Of a stretch of 64,000 nucleotides of DNA, positions 62,901 through 64,000 are shown piece by piece (positions within the stretch are counted from its first letter, which is position 1; the number at the start of each line of letters is the position of its first letter). The notes below the pieces were generated by a model. It did no database searches. It was not told the origin of the DNA and saw nothing but the letters and a program-made list of their open reading frames with translations. The translations under genes were made by a program, and so were the position numbers. This stretch comes from Halictus rubicundus (taxonomy: Eukaryota; Arthropoda; Insecta; Hymenoptera; Halictidae), in contig NW_027488901.1 of NCBI RefSeq assembly GCF_050948215.1, positions 62,001-126,000 on the forward strand, in the 5' to 3' direction.

Positions 62901-64000
62901 TAGGATAGAGGATAGGATAGGATAGAGGATAGGATAGGATAGAGGATAGGATAGGATAGAGGATAGGATAGGATAGAGGATAGGATAGGATAGGGGATAG
63001 GATAGGATAGAGGATAGGATCGAGGATAGGATAGGATAGAAAATAGGATAGGACAGAGGATAGTATAGGATAGAGTATAGGATAGGATAGAGGATAGGAT
63101 AGGATAGAGGATAGGATAGGATAGAGGATAGGATAGGATAGAGGATAGGATAGGATAGAGGATACGATAGCGGATAGGATAGAGGATAGCATAGAGGATA
63201 GGATAGGATAGGGGATAGGATAGGATAGAGGATAGGATAGGATATAGGGTAGAATGGGATAGAGGATAGGATACGATAGAGGATAGGATAGGATAGATGA
63301 TATTATAGGAAAGAGGATAGGATATGATGGAGGATTGGATATTATATAGGATAGGATAGGTAATTGGATAGGATAGAGGATAGGATAATGTAGAGGATAG
63401 TATAGGATAGAAAATAGGATAGGATAGAGGATAGGATAGGATAAAGGATAGGATAGGATAGAGGATAGGATAGGATAGTGGATAGGATAGAGGATAGGAT
63501 AGGATAGATGATAGGATAGGATAGAGGCTAGGATAGAGGATAGGATAGAGGATAGGATAGAGGATAGGATAGAGCATAAAATAGGATAGATGATAGGATA
63601 GGATAGAGGATAGGATAGGATAGAGGATCGGATAGAGAATAGGATAGGAAAGAGGATAGGATAGGATAGAGGATAGGATAGGATAGAGGAAAGAATAGGA
63701 TAGAGGATAGGATAGGATAGAGGATAGGATAGAGGATAGGATAGAGGATAGCATAGGATAGAGGATAGGATAGGGTAGAGGATGGGATAGGATAGAGGAT
63801 AGGATAGAGGATAGGGTAGAGGATAGGATAGGATAGAGGATAGGATAGAGGATAGGATACAGGATAGTATAGGATAGAGTATAGGATAGGATAGAGGATA
63901 GGATAGGATAGAGGATAGGATAGGATAGAGGATAGGATAGGATAGAGGATAGGATAGGATAGAGGATAGGATAGGATAGAGGATACGATAGCGGATAGGA
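59900..64000 (+). repeat. Satellite block with about 1.2-kb period, rich in 12-bp units
   Basis: ATGATATTATAGGAAAG at 62094 and 63297 (offset 1203). CGAGGATAGG with a downstream GAAAATAGG at 61711, 61791 and 63021, related to 55373; the first two form an 80-bp tandem duplication. Words such as GAGCATAAAATAGG and GAGGCTAGG recur. No gene is visible. Confidence 0.8.

Larger units (their letters stand above)
45041..64000 (+). repeat. Satellite array, right arm (17-bp unit with 12-bp blocks)
   Basis: Same orientation and same GATAG/GATAGAG words as the left arm. Perfect 17-mer runs occur, for example, at about 45085-45350 and 61440-61690. No gene, RNA gene or further insertion is seen. The array runs off the window end. 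Confidence 0.97.

Noticed and set aside
45390..63754. Equivalent reverse-strand frames in the right arm, up to about 730 codons
   Set aside because: Same cause: satellite without stop triplets on that strand.
1..64000. CRISPR array
   Set aside because: There are no unique spacers between repeats; the units are contiguous short tandem repeats.
1..64000. Canonical insect telomere (TTAGG)n
   Set aside because: Only isolated TTAGG-like words occur as variants; no tandem tract is present.

Overview
The window is an almost uninterrupted satellite array broken by one inserted retrotransposon. The array's dominant unit is 17 bp, GATAGAGGATAGGATAG on the + strand (GATAGAG + GATAG + GATAG). A 12-bp variant (GATAGAG + GATAG) forms blocks in the right arm. 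It fills 1-38939 and 45041-64000 in the same orientation. No other gene, tRNA, rRNA or second mobile element is visible in it. The inserted element is an R1-clade non-LTR retrotransposon. That clade is known mainly from arthropods, so an insect or other arthropod chromosome is the best guess, probably a subtelomeric, pericentromeric or other heterochromatic satellite block. The sequence alone does not give the species or the chromosomal position.

Left arm (1-38939). The 17-mer is organised into several higher-order repeats. In 1-12.7 kb, blocks recur at an offset of 4872 bp. In 12.7-25.6 kb, marker variants recur every 1845 or 2018 bp. In 26.4-38.9 kb, a multi-kilobase block is duplicated at an offset of 6422, then 6713 bp. 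Spacing between matched marker variants differs between copies by exact multiples of 17 bp, the mark of unequal exchange or slippage by whole units.

Insert (38940-45040, about 6.1 kb, very G+C rich). In order it has a short structured 5' leader; ORF1 (gag-like, three C-terminal zinc knuckles); an in-frame UAG followed directly by ORF2 (APE-type endonuclease, reverse transcriptase, C-terminal CCHC); a structured 3'UTR; and 26 A residues. It is flanked by a 12-bp direct repeat, TAGGATAGAGGA. Removing one copy restores the perfect 17-bp register of the array, so both element ends are fixed to the base, apart from one ambiguous A. ORF2 is broken by a frame change at about 43090 inside the reverse transcriptase, so this copy probably cannot move on its own. 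ORF1 would supply the RNA-binding particle protein, the ORF2 endonuclease would nick the satellite, and the reverse transcriptase would copy the RNA from that nick. The 3'UTR carries a near-match to the satellite itself.

Right arm (45041-64000). It first continues the higher-order pattern seen at 30-38 kb. It then passes through families with 1.25-1.34 kb, 0.9 kb, 2.9/1.32 kb and 1.2 kb periods. Blocks of the 12-bp unit appear after 55 kb.

The most notable points are a retroelement inserted in a TAGG-containing satellite with a readable target duplication, a satellite-like motif in its 3'UTR, and an ORF1-UAG-ORF2 arrangement in which ORF2 has no AUG before the end of the endonuclease domain.
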